Of a DNA stretch of 64,000 nt, positions 22,376 to 33,460 are shown piece by piece (position 1 is the stretch's first letter; each line of letters starts with the position of its first letter). The notes beneath the pieces are model-generated. The model made no database searches and was not told the origin of the DNA. It saw only the letters and a program-made list of their open reading frames with translations. The position numbers were made by a program, and so were the translations under genes. Source of the DNA: Sthenelais limicola. Taxonomy: Eukaryota; Annelida; Polychaeta; Phyllodocida; Sigalionidae. The stretch lies in NCBI GenBank assembly GCA_942159475.1, contig OW804094.1, positions 16,241,708 through 16,305,707 of the forward strand, given 5' to 3'.

Positions 22376-22942
22376 ACCTCTCATGTCCCTCAGATATCCA
22401 TTGAGGGAACCTCTCCACCTCATCAGCCCTACCCCACCCCTTAATGATTGCACCTAAAACGTTCAATTCAAATATTGAAGGAGGGATAATGTGGTTACCA
22501 GGCAAATAACACCAAACCCATTCATCCCCAAAGTAGGAAAAATAGCCAGGGATGCCTGCGTCACAATTCTCCCAAATCAATACCAATCACATCTAAAACG
22601 CCCTAAAACAATTCTGAAGGAAACAATGGGGGCTTTCAATTTCTTTCTCGTTTCCTTGTTGTCTCCCAGTCCTCTGTCTATTACCTGAAACAAAACATGG
22701 TCAAACAATGTTATCCTTATTTGAATAATCCTTAAATTTGGTTTCTCATTTGAACCTTTTGCCAACGGAATAATCCACAAATTGTATTTCTGTTAACCCT
22801 TCTGCGCCCAATTTAATCCATGAATTTGGTTTCTCTGTTAACCGGTTTCCACCCAGATTTCCAACTTTTCCTGGTGAACGGAAATCATGTGAAATGGTAC
22901 ATGTAAAGCACGGACTGGTTTGGAAAAGCTCAGTCTTTATAT

Positions 22943-23145
22943 GGGTCAGATTTTCAGAAAATGCACAATCTACAGTTCTACACATCTCTCAAATTCTGCT
23001 GAATTAGAGTGAAAAATGATAAATACTAGTTATATCTGAGTGTATTCTGTATTGTATTCATTCAATCAATAAGTCTGGTTATGTTGGTTAGGTTATTTCA
23101 GGGGATTGGTGAAGGCCAATTGTACATTTTCTGAAATTTTGACCC
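22943..23145 (+). mobile_element. MITE-A copy (A2), internal deletion
   Basis: 203 bp. The GAACTGTATTTTGAAC block is deleted next to GGTTATGTTGG. Confidence 0.82.
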
Positions 23146-23427
23146 ACAACCTGAATAAGTGAAAACTTTGACAATGGCGAGAGTATAATATGCTGTTACC
23201 ATAACTTGGAATTATTTGCCTGTTAAATTAAGAAATGTAATCAATTCAAGAATAGAATATGGAAATGTCCACCAACTTTTCATTTTTCACCATTTCGCTT
23301 TTCTCTTTTTTCCTATGATCTTGAGGATGAACTTAAGAGTAACATCTCACAAAAAGATAATTATTGTATGTGACACTTTATTTCGCCCATAATATAAATA
23401 TCGTTTTGTACATATTATAGATCAGTG
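23146..23427. other. No recognised feature
   Basis: AT-rich, no gene or shared repeat seen. Confidence 0.3.
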
Positions 23428-23429
23428 AA

Positions 23430-23600
23430 CCTTTTTTGTTGTTGTTGTTGTTGTTGTTACATTTATTTAGTCACTTATAGGACTTACGTCAGTGGGTCAA
23501 TCTCCCGGGGGTGGGAGGATCTCGAGTCCTACTGGACACCTTTCATACAGGTTGATAGAGGTAACAATCCACCAATAGTTCAACGATCTAATGGTGGCCT
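23430..23600 (-). mobile_element. Family K retroposon 3' end, copy 1
   Basis: Read on the minus strand: GTTACC...TCCAGTAGGACTCGAGATCC...GGGAGATTGACCCACTGACG, ending in (CAA)n at 23432-23458. The same order occurs at 43340-43482. Confidence 0.55.
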
Positions 23601-23639
23601 CTATCTTATGCTGGTTTTGAGTAATTAATTTCATCAAAT

Positions 23640-24200
23640 CATCAAGATTTTACCGCGTATTTTTGTTATTGATATTGTAACATAAAATGGACATTTAAGT
23701 CCTGTCCATATTCTCTTCCATCCTGCTACTAGAGCGGTGGGGAGCATATGGGCTGACATGAGCGTAGACCAAAGTGTGTCTATCTGTAAAGTGACTTTTT
23801 TTGACTCAATAGCCAGTTTCGAAGGAGGACCAATGGTCTTTATGGCTATTCATATATTAACATCAGGTTAGGGTTTGAGGTATTTCCTATTAAATTGACT
23901 TATACATCCGAGAACATAAAGGAGTGTATTCAATAATGTAATGCAGCTAAATTTGTTAACCTTGAAAACCACTTGAATTAAAACGAAGTGTCCGTCTGCA
24001 TTTTCTGTAAATTATGAAAATAAAATCTTTAAATATGTATATATATATATACATAACTATACTGTTCAGAATACTGAATTATAGACATTAGGAATATGTT
24101 AGTATAACTGATAGTGAATATAAGCAGAGATAACGAGGCCAAATAAGGAAAAATAACAAACCCCAAATATAAACAAACAAAAGAGATACCTGAGATATAA
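23640..24200. other. No gene; short TA repeat
   Basis: (TA)n at about 24037-24055. Nothing else recognised. Confidence 0.35.
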
Positions 24201-24426
24201 GTGTCACATTTTCAGAAAATGTACAATTGACAATTTAGTAAATTCCACTAAATTAGGCTGCAATTTAGTCAATACTAGGTAAATTCGTATATATTCAGCA
24301 TTGCGTTGATTCTAACAATCTGTTTGGTTAGGTTGAACTGTATTTTGAACTTTATTTTTGTCTAAAATTTGGGTTATTTAAGAGAATTGGTGAAAGGGAA
24401 TTATACAATTTCTGGCGACTTCACCC
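24201..24426 (+). mobile_element. MITE-A copy (A1)
   Basis: Ends GTGTCACATTTTCAG and TCTGGCGACTTCACCC. Interior TTGATTCTAACAATCTG. Confidence 0.82.
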
Positions 24427-24520
24427 ACGATCTGCTCCAGGGTGTTGTGGGGCCATATTTACCAGTGGGAGGCTTCTCACCTGCCTCACTCCACTGGTGG
24501 CACTCACCTGCAGGATCCAG

Positions 24521-24720
24521 GGGCCTGTTGCATAAGAAATTATTCCTTTAGACGTTTTTCCTCCGCTTTTCCTTGCTAAGCAGTCGGTAGGGATTTTAGG
24601 GAAGGCATTTGCTAGACAGGCAAGGCTAATTTGTATTTCTACTGTGGGAGTTGCCTTGCTACATAAGGAGAAATAACTTAGCAAGGAACACTTTAGGTAC
24701 GGATTTCTTGAGCAACCAGC
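24521..24720. mobile_element. Putative 200-bp MITE with GGGCCTGTTGCATAAG-like ends
   Basis: GCCTGTTGCATAAGAAATTA at the left is matched imperfectly, inverted, by GGATTTCTTGAGCAACCAGC at the right. No clear duplication at the flanks. Confidence 0.5.
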
Positions 24721-25227
24721 TTTGAGCAAGGTTAGAATGGTTTAACCCAGAATCATTATATGTATACGATTCTGTGTTAAACCTCTCTTAGAGGCCTCGT
24801 AACTCCCTCTTAGCAAAAGTTGCATTGCACTCTATATGATTTTTTTCTGACACTAGTCATGAGAGAACACTGACAGACCTATGAGAGGCCTCTTACCTCA
24901 CTCAAATGCATGAGTCTACATGCAACAACCCTCGTATCATAATGCCCTCATAGTCGTACATTTAAGAGGGTGTTATGAGGTCTTTAAGACACAATCTTAT
25001 CGTGTATAGTGCAATGCACCCTTAGAGGGCTGAACATTGCAGATCACCTGTTTATCTCATGTATACTCATGAGTGATAGCAAACATTTATTGATAATTAA
25101 TAACAGATTCATTTTGTTCTGATGAAGAGACAATTGACGTGAATGATCGATTGATAGGCAGGTAGAGACTTATTTAAAGAGAAACTTCAACTGGTATGGC
25201 ATCTAGTCTAGTCATTAATCTGTATAT
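24721..25227. other. Low-grade inverted repeats, no gene
   Basis: GCATTGCACT with GAGGCCTC...CCCTCTTA blocks recurs inverted within 24780-25030. Too diverged to define an element. Confidence 0.35.
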
Positions 25228-25452
25228 GGGTCAGATTTTCAGAAAATGTACAAATGGCAGCTCTACACATTTGGGAAATTCTGCTAAATTAGGGTGAGAA
25301 ATGAAGAATACCGGATATATTTGGTATCCCATTGATTTAAAGTTTCAGTTATGTTATGTTAAACAGCATTTTGAAGCTCATTTTTGTCTTAAATATGGGT
25401 TATTTGCGAGGATTGGAGAAGGCGAATTGTACATTTACTGAAAATCTGACCC
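25228..25452 (+). mobile_element. MITE-A copy (A5), TSD ATAT
   Basis: 225 bp with perfect ATAT flanks. Confidence 0.9.
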
Positions 25453-25796
25453 ATATCATATTTTACATAGCGCTAAAGCTATAACCTACCCTATGCTTTA
25501 ACCCTTATGAATGTCACCTACTGTGCTGATGTATATCTCTCAGAAATGGTAAGGGCACAGAAGTCGAATATGGTTTTGCAAGCTGGGGTGAATAGAACCC
25601 CCCCTAAGGCTGTATCTCGCTCTCTCTATATACAACTCAGTCGGATACACAGCGTGTGGATGTATAGAAGCTTCAGGCAAAGTGTTTCTACTCTCTTGTG
25701 AAAACAGAGGGAGGGAAATTGAGCACATTTATCACAAGTCTATATATATCTATGGATACATTTTTATACATTTATTTTTTGGTGTTTATAATATAT

Positions 25797-26025
25797 GGGT
25801 CAGATCACCAGAAAATGTACGTACAATCAGCAGCTAGGATATTTAGTAAATTCTGCTAAATTTGACTGACAAGATGATAAACACTGGGTTTATCTGGGTA
25901 TATTTGGTATCGGGTTGACTCAAAGGATGTGTTGAATTGTGTTATGAGTCTCATTTTTGTATTAGATTTGGGTTATTTGGGAGGGTTTCTAAATGTGAAT
26001 TGTGCTTTTTCTGGAGATTTCGCCC
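25797..26025 (+). mobile_element. MITE-A copy (A3), TSD ATAT
   Basis: GGGTCAGATCACCAG to GGAGATTTCGCCC. ACGT is duplicated after AATGT near the left end. Confidence 0.9.
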
Positions 26026-26198
26026 ATATAAGGGAAGAATTTCGGACTAGTTGCAATAGGGGATTGCCATGTGTCAGAGGCCGACTATTTTCCTCTATAT
26101 TATTGTCTACTGATATTATACACAGAACTGTATGGGCGAGATGATGACATTTTCTATCATGTCTATCAGAAGACTAACACAAAGGTATGGATGAATAT

Positions 26199-26434
26199 GG
26201 GTATGATTTTCAGAAAATGTACAATTCGCCTTCACCAATCCTCTCAAATAACCCGAATTTAAGACAGAAATCGGGTGCAAAATACTGTTCAACATAACCA
26301 GACAGACTGTTTGAATCAAGGCAATGCCAAATATACCCATTATATACCTAGTGTTGATGATTTTTCAGTCCAATTTAGTCGAATTTACAAAATATGTTAA
26401 TCTGCCAATTGTACATTTTCTGAAAATCTGACAC
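26199..26434 (-). mobile_element. MITE-A copy (A7), TSD ATAT
   Basis: GGGTATGATTTTCAG to AAAATCTGACAC. A7 block TTGAATCAAGGCAATGCC. Confidence 0.88.
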
Positions 26435-26474
26435 ATATTTCATGCTTGCTGAACATGAATTGTTTCTCCTACAT

Positions 26475-26874
26475 GTGTCAAATCTCCAGAAAATGCACAA
26501 TTGTCCTTTTTTTTAAAATATGTTTATTGGCCTTAAATTTAACATCACCGATCTTTAAGAGTTAGAAAATACGCATGACTAACAAATGTAGCTTTCTTTT
26601 GTGCGTCGCCAAGAAATCCATATCCGATCTTAATTAGTTTTTCAACCAAGCAGATGTCTATCGGACTCCACTGTTGCCAATCCTCTCAAATAATGAAGAC
26701 TTAAGACAGAACTGACACTCAAAATAAAGTTCAACATAACGAGTTTTTTTTAATCAACTAAATACCAAATATATTCAGATATACCTGGCATTGGCCACAT
26801 TTCAGTCCAATTTAGCTGAATTCATGAAATGTATAGAGCTGCCGATTGTAGTACATTTTCTGAAAATCTGACCC
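26475..26874 (-). mobile_element. MITE-A copy (A4) split by an insertion
   Basis: Left end GTGTCAAATCTCCAG, right end AATCTGACCC. The element is interrupted at 26507-26672. Confidence 0.82.
26507..26672 (-). mobile_element. Poly-T led insertion inside MITE-A
   Basis: Begins with about twelve T then AAAATATGTTTATTGG, as the antisense 3' end of a polyadenylated retroposon would. It separates AATTGTCC from TTGCCAATCCTC, which are adjacent in intact A4 copies. Confidence 0.5.
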
Positions 26875-27110
26875 ATCTGTAGGTCAAACTGTTATAATTT
26901 ATTGTGTCATGATACATTAATGTACCTAAAATTTTAATTATTAATGACCATATGCCTATACCTTTACTGTAGCTCATACCTGCATGGAGACTACCTCTAC
27001 AATGAGTAATCCCTCACCCCCATTGGTCTGGCCACGCCCCGCAATGAGGGTGGGAGGCGGACCTGATAGTAAGCCTCCCCTAGGATATAAGGGGCTCTCT
27101 GACCCCTTAA

Positions 27111-27317
27111 GTGGGGTCTCCACTGGCTGCGGTAAGCTCTGCGGTAAGCTCTGCGGTAAGCCTTGCGATGGTGCTGTGTTGTTGAGGAGTGGCGAGTTCC
27201 TGCCTACATCATTCACTGACCTTATAGGCAAGAACCTCGTCATTCCTAACCACCTACAGAACCAGCACAGACCATCGCAAGGCTTACCGCAGAGCTTACC
27301 GCAGCCAGTGGAGACCA
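27111..27317. mobile_element. Family H MITE, copy 1
   Basis: Long inverted ends: GGTCTCCACTGGCTGCGGTA...AAGCCTTGCGATGG and its complement. The GCGGTAAGCTCT unit is repeated in the left arm. Flanks TAA/TTA. Confidence 0.75.
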
Positions 27318-27674
27318 CCCTTTACTCATCAGTTGCCTGCCTGATTAACACCAAGGTTATACCATCACTCTGTATATATCTGTACCAGGAATAAATACAT
27401 CTTTAAACTTCATTACTTCGTTACCTTTTGTGTTACACTAGTTGTAAGAAAACAATGAGTACATCTGGTAAGATATTTCTTGTTGTACAACAGCTGGGAA
27501 TGCAGCAGGTTTAAATTTAAGGACGTTGAGGCAATTCCCAGCACCTATCTCCTCCTACTGGAGCCCCCATTGAGAGATATCTCCGGTTCCACGGGTGCAC
27601 AAATGCCCAGGTGTCTCAGCCATGCACCAGAGCATTGACCAGCCCAGTCACGGCCATCTCCGCCAGTTATTAAA
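27318..27674. other. No recognised feature
   Basis: No gene, repeat or motif identified. Confidence 0.3.
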
Positions 27675-27733
27675 TGTGACGTGTTACAGGAGAATGAGTC
27701 ACAAGTCACAAGTCGCACATAATGGATTTTGTG

Positions 27734-28546
27734 TAGTCGAAAGCTTTTCAAGAGTCCTCGAAAAAGGTTCGTAAACTGTATTATTACTGCAGCCAAGAAT
27801 TATATATATTGCCAGAGACGCTTCCATAAGAACGAAGTATTTTTCAGCACATTTTTTTTTAAGAAATGTTATTTGCGTGACATTTTCGGACAATCCGGTA
27901 ATCTCATGTACACAAAGGAAAAACACATACAAAGTTTAATATACAATAAAATAGTAATTGCGTGAGAAATTTTACAGATATGCATCAACTGTACGACACT
28001 AATGCATCTTACACAGCAGATTTTAAAAAGAAGTAATCAAGATATATACAACGATAAGTAGAATTTTTGGTCTTTTGTCCCGAGTTTGTATAAAAAGTTT
28101 TTTTTAAAGTACTCGATGAGTAAGAACATTTTTCGTCAGTACTTTCATTTGTTTGATGGAAATCTTGACTGCAATATTCTGGTGAATATAATTAAAATAA
28201 TATAATATAAAAGGGCATTTTTAAATGAGGTAAAGATGAATATGAGAGGGATAGAGTACAATAACATCGTACAAGGATTCGGGGAAAAAACGAGCCCTTG
28301 GTATAACATGATAAAAGGACTAGATATTGACATATAGATAAGAAGGGGAAAACCCACACTTTGTTAGTAGTTGCTAGGTGGCTGCTATATTGTTAAGTCA
28401 AAGCATTATGCTACTGATCTATCAGTGTGAAGCGTGAGAAAATTTCAGAAAAAAAAAACCAAAATATACTTGTTGTTTATAGAATTGTAAGAGCCTTGAT
28501 GGCAGGAAATGCTGAATAAAACCTTTTTAAAAATATAAAAAGTATA
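27734..28546 (+). mobile_element. 5'-truncated L1-like LINE, 15-bp TSD
   Basis: ATAATGGATTTTGTG stands at 27719-27733 and 28547-28561. The insert ends with AATAAAACC and an A-rich tail. Its start encodes a degenerate ORF2 C-terminal piece (KSPRKRFVNCIITAAKNYIY) of the kind found after the reverse transcriptase in L1-type LINEs. It shares its 3' end with the minus-strand copy at 53175-53648. Confidence 0.8.
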
Positions 28547-28781
28547 ATAATGGATTTTGTGATATCACTATATTTGAAAAGATGAGAACAAGCCGATTCT
28601 AATGATGGTAAACATTAAAGACGTCTAATAAATCTTATGTCTGATATTTTTATGTTAGTAATACAGTTTGCAATATTTCGGGGTGGGCAATTACCTGTAC
28701 AGTTATTAAGAAATATATTCCATACGAAGGCCTCCAAAACGCAAAATTATATTTAATACAAAGTTCTGAAATTTAGTACAT

Positions 28782-29021
28782 GGGTCAGATTTTCAGAAAA
28801 TTTACAATTCACCTTCACCAATCTTCTCAAATAACCCAAGTTTCAGACGAAAATAAAGTTCAAAGTATACGTACAGTTCAACCTAACCAAACAGATTGCT
28901 AGAATCAATGCAATGCCAAACATTCCCAAATTTACCTATATTGACCAAATTGCAACCTAATTTAGCAGAATTGACTAAATGTGTAGAGCTGCCAATTGTA
29001 CATTTTCTGAAAATCTGACCC
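28782..29021 (-). mobile_element. MITE-A copy (A1) inside MITE-B, TSD ACAT
   Basis: ACAT at 28778-28781 and 29022-29025. Other MITE-B copies have one uninterrupted TACATG at this point, so the empty site is known. Confidence 0.92.
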
Positions 29022-29198
29022 ACATGCATTTATATGATTGCAAGTGTACAACCCTCTTAAATTCAGAACACTCTAACAAAGAGATTCTGTGAATAAATCA
29101 CTTTGAAAGACAAAGAGATTCTGTGAATAAATCACTTTGAAAAACATGACATATGGGTTGAGTATTATATATAAACCGGGCTGTGTGCACACCTTGAT

Positions 29199-29763
29199 GG
29201 GTCAGATTTTCAGAAAATGCACAATCTACAGTTCTACACATCTTTCAAATTCTGCTAAATTAAAATAAAAAATGATAAATACTGAGTATATCTGAGTGTA
29301 TTCTCTATTGAATTCATTCAATAAACCTATCTGGTTATGTTGAACTGTATTTTGAACCTGATTTTGGTCTTAAATTTGGATTATTTGAGGAGATTGGTGA
29401 AGGCCAATAGGGGGTTTGCAGATGCCACTGCACATGTCCATACAGTGCATCATGGGATGGATTCTGATGAAATATGACATACGAATATTGAGCAAAACTT
29501 TCATCGAAAATTGCAAAAATATTTTCACCAATATGCTCCATGAAAACCAAATGCATGATGGGAAAGATGGGGACTTGTGTTATGGAAACATGTATAACAC
29601 ATAAATATTGATATTAAAGCACTGATAAATATCCCATGCTGAACATAACATGTTTTCTATAGATTTTATACTGTACCATTAGTCCCATAATTCCATGCGA
29701 ATCAAGATTCAAAATGGCGGCTATGCAAATCCCCTATTGTACATTGTTCTGAAGATCTGACCC
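29199..29763 (+). mobile_element. MITE-A copy (A2) split by a family I element
   Basis: A2 sequence runs to AAGGCCAAT, is interrupted at 29410-29734, then resumes TTGTACATTGTTCTG...CTGACCC. Confidence 0.85.
29410..29734 (-). mobile_element. Family I MITE, copy 1
   Basis: 325 bp with imperfect inverted ends GGGGGTTTGCAGATGCCA / ATGGCGGCTATGCAAATCCCC and TA on both sides. Confidence 0.82.
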
Positions 29764-29880
29764 TGTTGTTGTTGTTATGTGATGAGACATGTTCTATTTT
29801 TAGTAAGTGAGCTACTCACACATTCACAACATACCCTTAATACACCTTAGTGTGACACGCTACTCCACTTCTCCCTATAC

Positions 29881-30122
29881 GGGTCAGACTTTCAGAAAAC
29901 GTACAATTGGCCATCACCAATCCTCTCGAATTACCCACATCTAATGCAAAAAGCAGATTAAAAGTACAGTTAAACATAACTAGACTGATTTCTTGAATAA
30001 ATATGAAACAGAATATACTCAGATATAACTAGAATTTATCATTATTCACTCTTATTTTGCAGATTTTGGTAGATGTGTAGAACTGTAGATTGTTCATTGT
30101 GCATTTTCTAAAAATCTGACCC
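29881..30122 (-). mobile_element. MITE-A copy (A2)
   Basis: GGGTCAGACTTTCAG to AAAATCTGACCC. TTGTTCATTGTGCAT is a small local duplication near the right end. Confidence 0.85.
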
Positions 30123-30172
30123 ATCATGCGAGGTCTTTACAAGTACCCTCATCTTCTATAGGGCAGTTGTAG

Positions 30173-30516
30173 TGTGTCACAGGAAAATCAAAAGTTGCAA
30201 AATTGATATTTTTAAAAAAAATGAGCTACTTATATGATCTCTTTGTAGGAATGTTCTCATTTGTGGTGTGTATAACGCTGGATGATGTATGGATATATGT
30301 ATTTCTGGGTGGGCAATTACTAGTAATCTAATTAAATGTATTCTGTAGGCTGGCCTTAGACACACAAGGATATATTTGATATACTGTCTTAGAATATGAT
30401 ACATTCGAAATTCACATGACTTGAAGCGTTAAACCCTGAAAACATTAGAACATTGCAACAAGAGATCTTGTGAATAAATTACTTTGGAAAATATCATTTT
30501 TGCGACTTGTGACTCA
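30173..30516. mobile_element. MITE-B foldback derivative
   Basis: The left 100 bp are the reverse complement of a B right end (AAAATTGATATTTTT...GATCTCTTTG). It then switches at ATTTCTGGGTGGGCAATTAC to a normal forward B right half. Both termini are therefore right arms. Confidence 0.65.
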
Positions 30517-30586
30517 TATATATATCAATTTATTTTGCCAAATTACAAACCTGTACAAAATCGGAACAAATGGTATATATATATAT

Positions 30587-30820
30587 GGGTCAGATTTTCA
30601 GAAAATGTACAACTGGCAGCTGTACACATTTAGTAAATTCTGCTAAATAAGGCTGCACTTTGGTGAATACCAGGTAAATTCAAGTATATTCGGCATTGCA
30701 TATATTCTAGCATTCCTTAGGTTAGGTTGAATTGTATTTTGAACATTATTTTCGTCTGAAATTTGGGTTATTTGAGAAGATTGGCGAAGTTGAATTGTAC
30801 ATTTTCTGAAAATCTGACCC
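30587..30820 (+). mobile_element. MITE-A copy (A1), TSD ATAT
   Basis: 234 bp, inserted at the end of an (AT)n stretch. Confidence 0.9.
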
Positions 30821-31288
30821 ATATAACCTTTTAAAATACCTCTGCCCTTTGAACCTTATCCATAAGTTCTGGTGTCAGGGATCCAATATAACTGACATTC
30901 ACAGCGTCTACTACAACTCCCCTATTGCGTGTCTAGACCCGCCTGGAGGTAGCCGCCATGACACCCTGGAGGCAACCAGTAGTATGTGCACCGATCACTA
31001 GGTGTCGCGCCCTCCACTTCCGCCGCTAATTCTGCCCCCAGGTGGTAGGCTTTGTGAGCGACCCCTACTCTCACCTTCAGCACCGGAAGTCACGTGAACG
31101 GAAGTCCCTCCATCCGGGTATCTCTCATGAAAGGTGCGCTGATCATAAGCTATGTGTATCTAAGCGATGTGGCTCCCCCTAGTGCACGCTCCAGGAGGTG
31201 GACATTTACGATATTGAGGGCTAAATTCCTCCTGATTAAAACCCAGAGTATGGGGCTTATTTCCTTAGGCAGATGTTTGCCTTGTAAT
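30821..31288. other. GC- and CpG-enriched stretch, no gene assigned
   Basis: Richer in GC than the surroundings (CGCCTGGAGGTAGCCGCC, GTGTCGCGCCCTCC, CACGTGACC-like motifs). A 181-codon frame starts at 31094 but runs straight into two MITE-A copies, so it is not accepted as a gene. Confidence 0.35.
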
Positions 31289-31290
31289 AC

Positions 31291-31675
31291 GCTGGCTACC
31301 ATGAAACACATTAGACCAGTCGGGTCAGATTTTCAGAAAATGTACAATTGGCCTTCACCAATCCTGTCAAATAATCCACATTTAAGGCAAAAAGCAGTTC
31401 AATACAAGGGTCAGATGTTCAGACAATGTACAATTCACCTTCACCAATGCTCTCAAATAACCAAAATTTCAGACCAAAATAAAGTTCAAAATACATTTCA
31501 ACCTAACGAAACAGATTGCTATGATCAATGCAATGCCAAATATACTGGAATTTACCTAATATTAACCAAATTGCAGCCTAATTTAGCAGAATATACTAAA
31601 TGTGTACAGCTGCCAATTGTACATTTTCTGAAAATCTGACCCATAACTGGCTACCATGAACACATTAGACCCGTC
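31291..31675 (-). mobile_element. Compound MITE-A pair between about 29-bp direct repeats
   Basis: TGGCTACCATGAAACACATT... (31291-31321) recurs after the pair (31648-31675). Inside are an 85-bp left piece (31322-31407) and a full A1 copy (31408-31642), fused head to tail. Confidence 0.75.
31408..31642 (-). mobile_element. MITE-A copy (A1)
   Basis: 235 bp, GGGTCAGATGTTCAG to AATCTGACCC. Immediately follows a truncated sister copy. Confidence 0.87.
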
Positions 31676-31714
31676 AGTCAGTCCGTGGACCTACCGTGGT
31701 GTTGTAAAAACGAT

Positions 31715-31946
31715 GGGTGAAATCGCCAGAAAATGTACAATTCGCCTTCACTAATCCTCCTAAGAAAACAAATTTAAGACATAAATGACGTTTAAAATAC
31801 ATAACAGCTTAACCCAACATATTGTCTGAGTCAAGGCAATACTAAATATACCCAGATATGCCTAGTATTCAGTATTTCTCAGCCTAATTTAGCAGAATTC
31901 ATAAATGTGTAGAGCTGCTGAGTGTACATTCTAAGCGATCTGACCC
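31715..31946 (-). mobile_element. MITE-A copy (A7-like)
   Basis: GGGTGAAATCGCCAG to AGCGATCTGACCC. Ends 6 bp from the next copy. Confidence 0.82.
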
Positions 31947-31952
31947 CTATAT

Positions 31953-32187
31953 GGGTCAGATTTTGAGAAAATGTACAATTCGCCTTCACCAATCCTCTCA
32001 AATAACCCACATTAAAGACAAAAATAAGCTTCAAAATGCAGTTTAACATAACAGAACTGATACTTTGAATCAATGTGATACAAAATATACTCAAATATAC
32101 CTGTCATTCATCATTTTTCAGCCAAATTAAGTAGAATTTCCTAAATGTGAGGAGCTGCCAATTGTACATTTTCTGAAAATCTGACCC
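31953..32187 (-). mobile_element. MITE-A copy (A5), TSD ATAT
   Basis: 235 bp with perfect ATAT flanks. Confidence 0.9.
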
Positions 32188-32266
32188 ATATATTACAAAT
32201 GTTTTGATCTTGTTTATTTATGTTTTGATATGAGATTTAAAAGGGTGAAAGGGGCATGTTCTAAAT

Positions 32267-32501
32267 GGGTCGGATTTTCAGAAAATGTACAATTGGCAGC
32301 TCTATACGTTTAGTAAATTCTGCAAAGTTAGGCTGCAATTTCGTCAATACTAGGTAAATTCGAGAATATGCGGCCTTGCATTGATTCTAGCAATCTGTTT
32401 GGCTAGGTTGAACTGGATTTGGAACTATATTTTCGTCTGAGATTTGAGTTATTTGAGAAGATTGGCGAAGTTGAATTGTACATTTTCTGAAAATGTTACC
32501 C
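32267..32501 (+). mobile_element. MITE-A copy (A1), TSD AAAT
   Basis: 235 bp. The right end has drifted to AAATGTTACCC. Confidence 0.9.
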
Positions 32502-32608
32502 AAATAGGCATGACTTAGCCATGCCGAAGAATTCAGTCCTTTGTTATAAGATATGTACCTTATTATACACTGATGCGTTCGCTGTGAACAATCTACAATA
32601 ATAATAAT

Positions 32609-32843
32609 GGGTCAGATTTTCAGAAAATGTACAATTGGCAGCTGTACACATTTAGTAAATTATGCTAAATTAGGCTGCAATTTGGTCAATACTCGGTAAA
32701 TTCGAGTATATTTGGCATTGCATTGATTGTAGCAATCTCGTTGGCTAGGTTGAACTGTATTTTGAACTTTATTTTCGTCTGAAATTCAGGTTATTTGAGA
32801 AGATTGGTAAAGGTGAATTGTACATTTTCTAAAAATCTGACCC
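32609..32843 (+). mobile_element. MITE-A copy (A1), TSD TAAT
   Basis: 235 bp. TAAT precedes GGGTC and follows GACCC. Confidence 0.9.
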
Positions 32844-32970
32844 TAATAACAATGTAGAAAATCTTACCATTACATTGTGTGGACTGACAAATATAGTCGT
32901 TGTCTGATGTCTCCTGAATGGTACACTAACATTTGTACTGATTAAAGTAAATCTGAGTAATTAAGGTAAT

Positions 32971-33020
32971 AAGTGATGTGTTTCAGGAAAATGAGTCGCA
33001 CGTCCTGTAACACATCGCTT
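32971..33020. mobile_element. Collapsed MITE-B: two termini only
   Basis: AAGTGATGTGTTTCAGGAAA... is followed at once by CCTGTAACACATCGCTT. The whole interior is gone, leaving about 50 bp. Confidence 0.65.
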
Positions 33021-33092
33021 ATGAGTCATAAATTGATATTTGAGTACAATAACAAGATTTTGTTAGGTAGCTGCCCGGGATGAAATTCTATA

Positions 33093-33302
33093 TTGTAAAC
33101 GTATTAATGTTCGCGCAGTATTTATCTTTGCGATTTTCGCGCACACCCTTATGTGCGCGAATTTAAATCCTGCGCGAACCTATAATTATTACTTAAACAA
33201 AGTGTGAGGCTTCCTTGCTGCGCGAATTTAAATCTGCGCGAAAAGGTGTCAAAGTACTTAGTGCGCGAAAATTTATCCGCGCGAAAATAAATACGTTTAC
33301 AG
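33093..33302. mobile_element. Family J MITE, CGCG-rich, copy 1
   Basis: Inverted ends TTGTAAACGTATTAATGTTC / AAAATAAATACGTTTACAG with TA outside both. The interior repeats GCGCGAATTTAAATC-type words, so CpG is far above background. Confidence 0.75.
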
Positions 33303-33460
33303 TATTACACATCGCCTATCAGAAAGGAAGAAGAATACACTTGTATAACTCTCTACTCTACTGTCTAGCCTATTGTCGGAACAACAACCAGATGCTTTGT
33401 CTCGAAGTAACATGGGATTCAATTTCTTCATTTTGCTACAACCGTAATGTCACAACAATA

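Larger units (their letters stand above)
27675..29148 (+). mobile_element. MITE-B copy interrupted by a LINE and a MITE-A
   Basis: The left end (TGTGACGTGTTACAGG) is split from the body by the LINE at 27734-28546. The right part is split by the MITE-A at 28782. GACAAAGAGATTCTGTGAAT is tandemly duplicated and the right terminus is missing. Confidence 0.8.

Noticed and set aside
24735..25030. Inverted-repeat transposon
   Set aside because: Similar words occur inverted but in a different order, and no ends or duplication could be set.
31094..31639. 181-codon plus-strand open frame
   Set aside because: Its second half is MITE-A sequence read through, it shows no domain or splice context, and the frame is explained by stop-poor repeat sequence.
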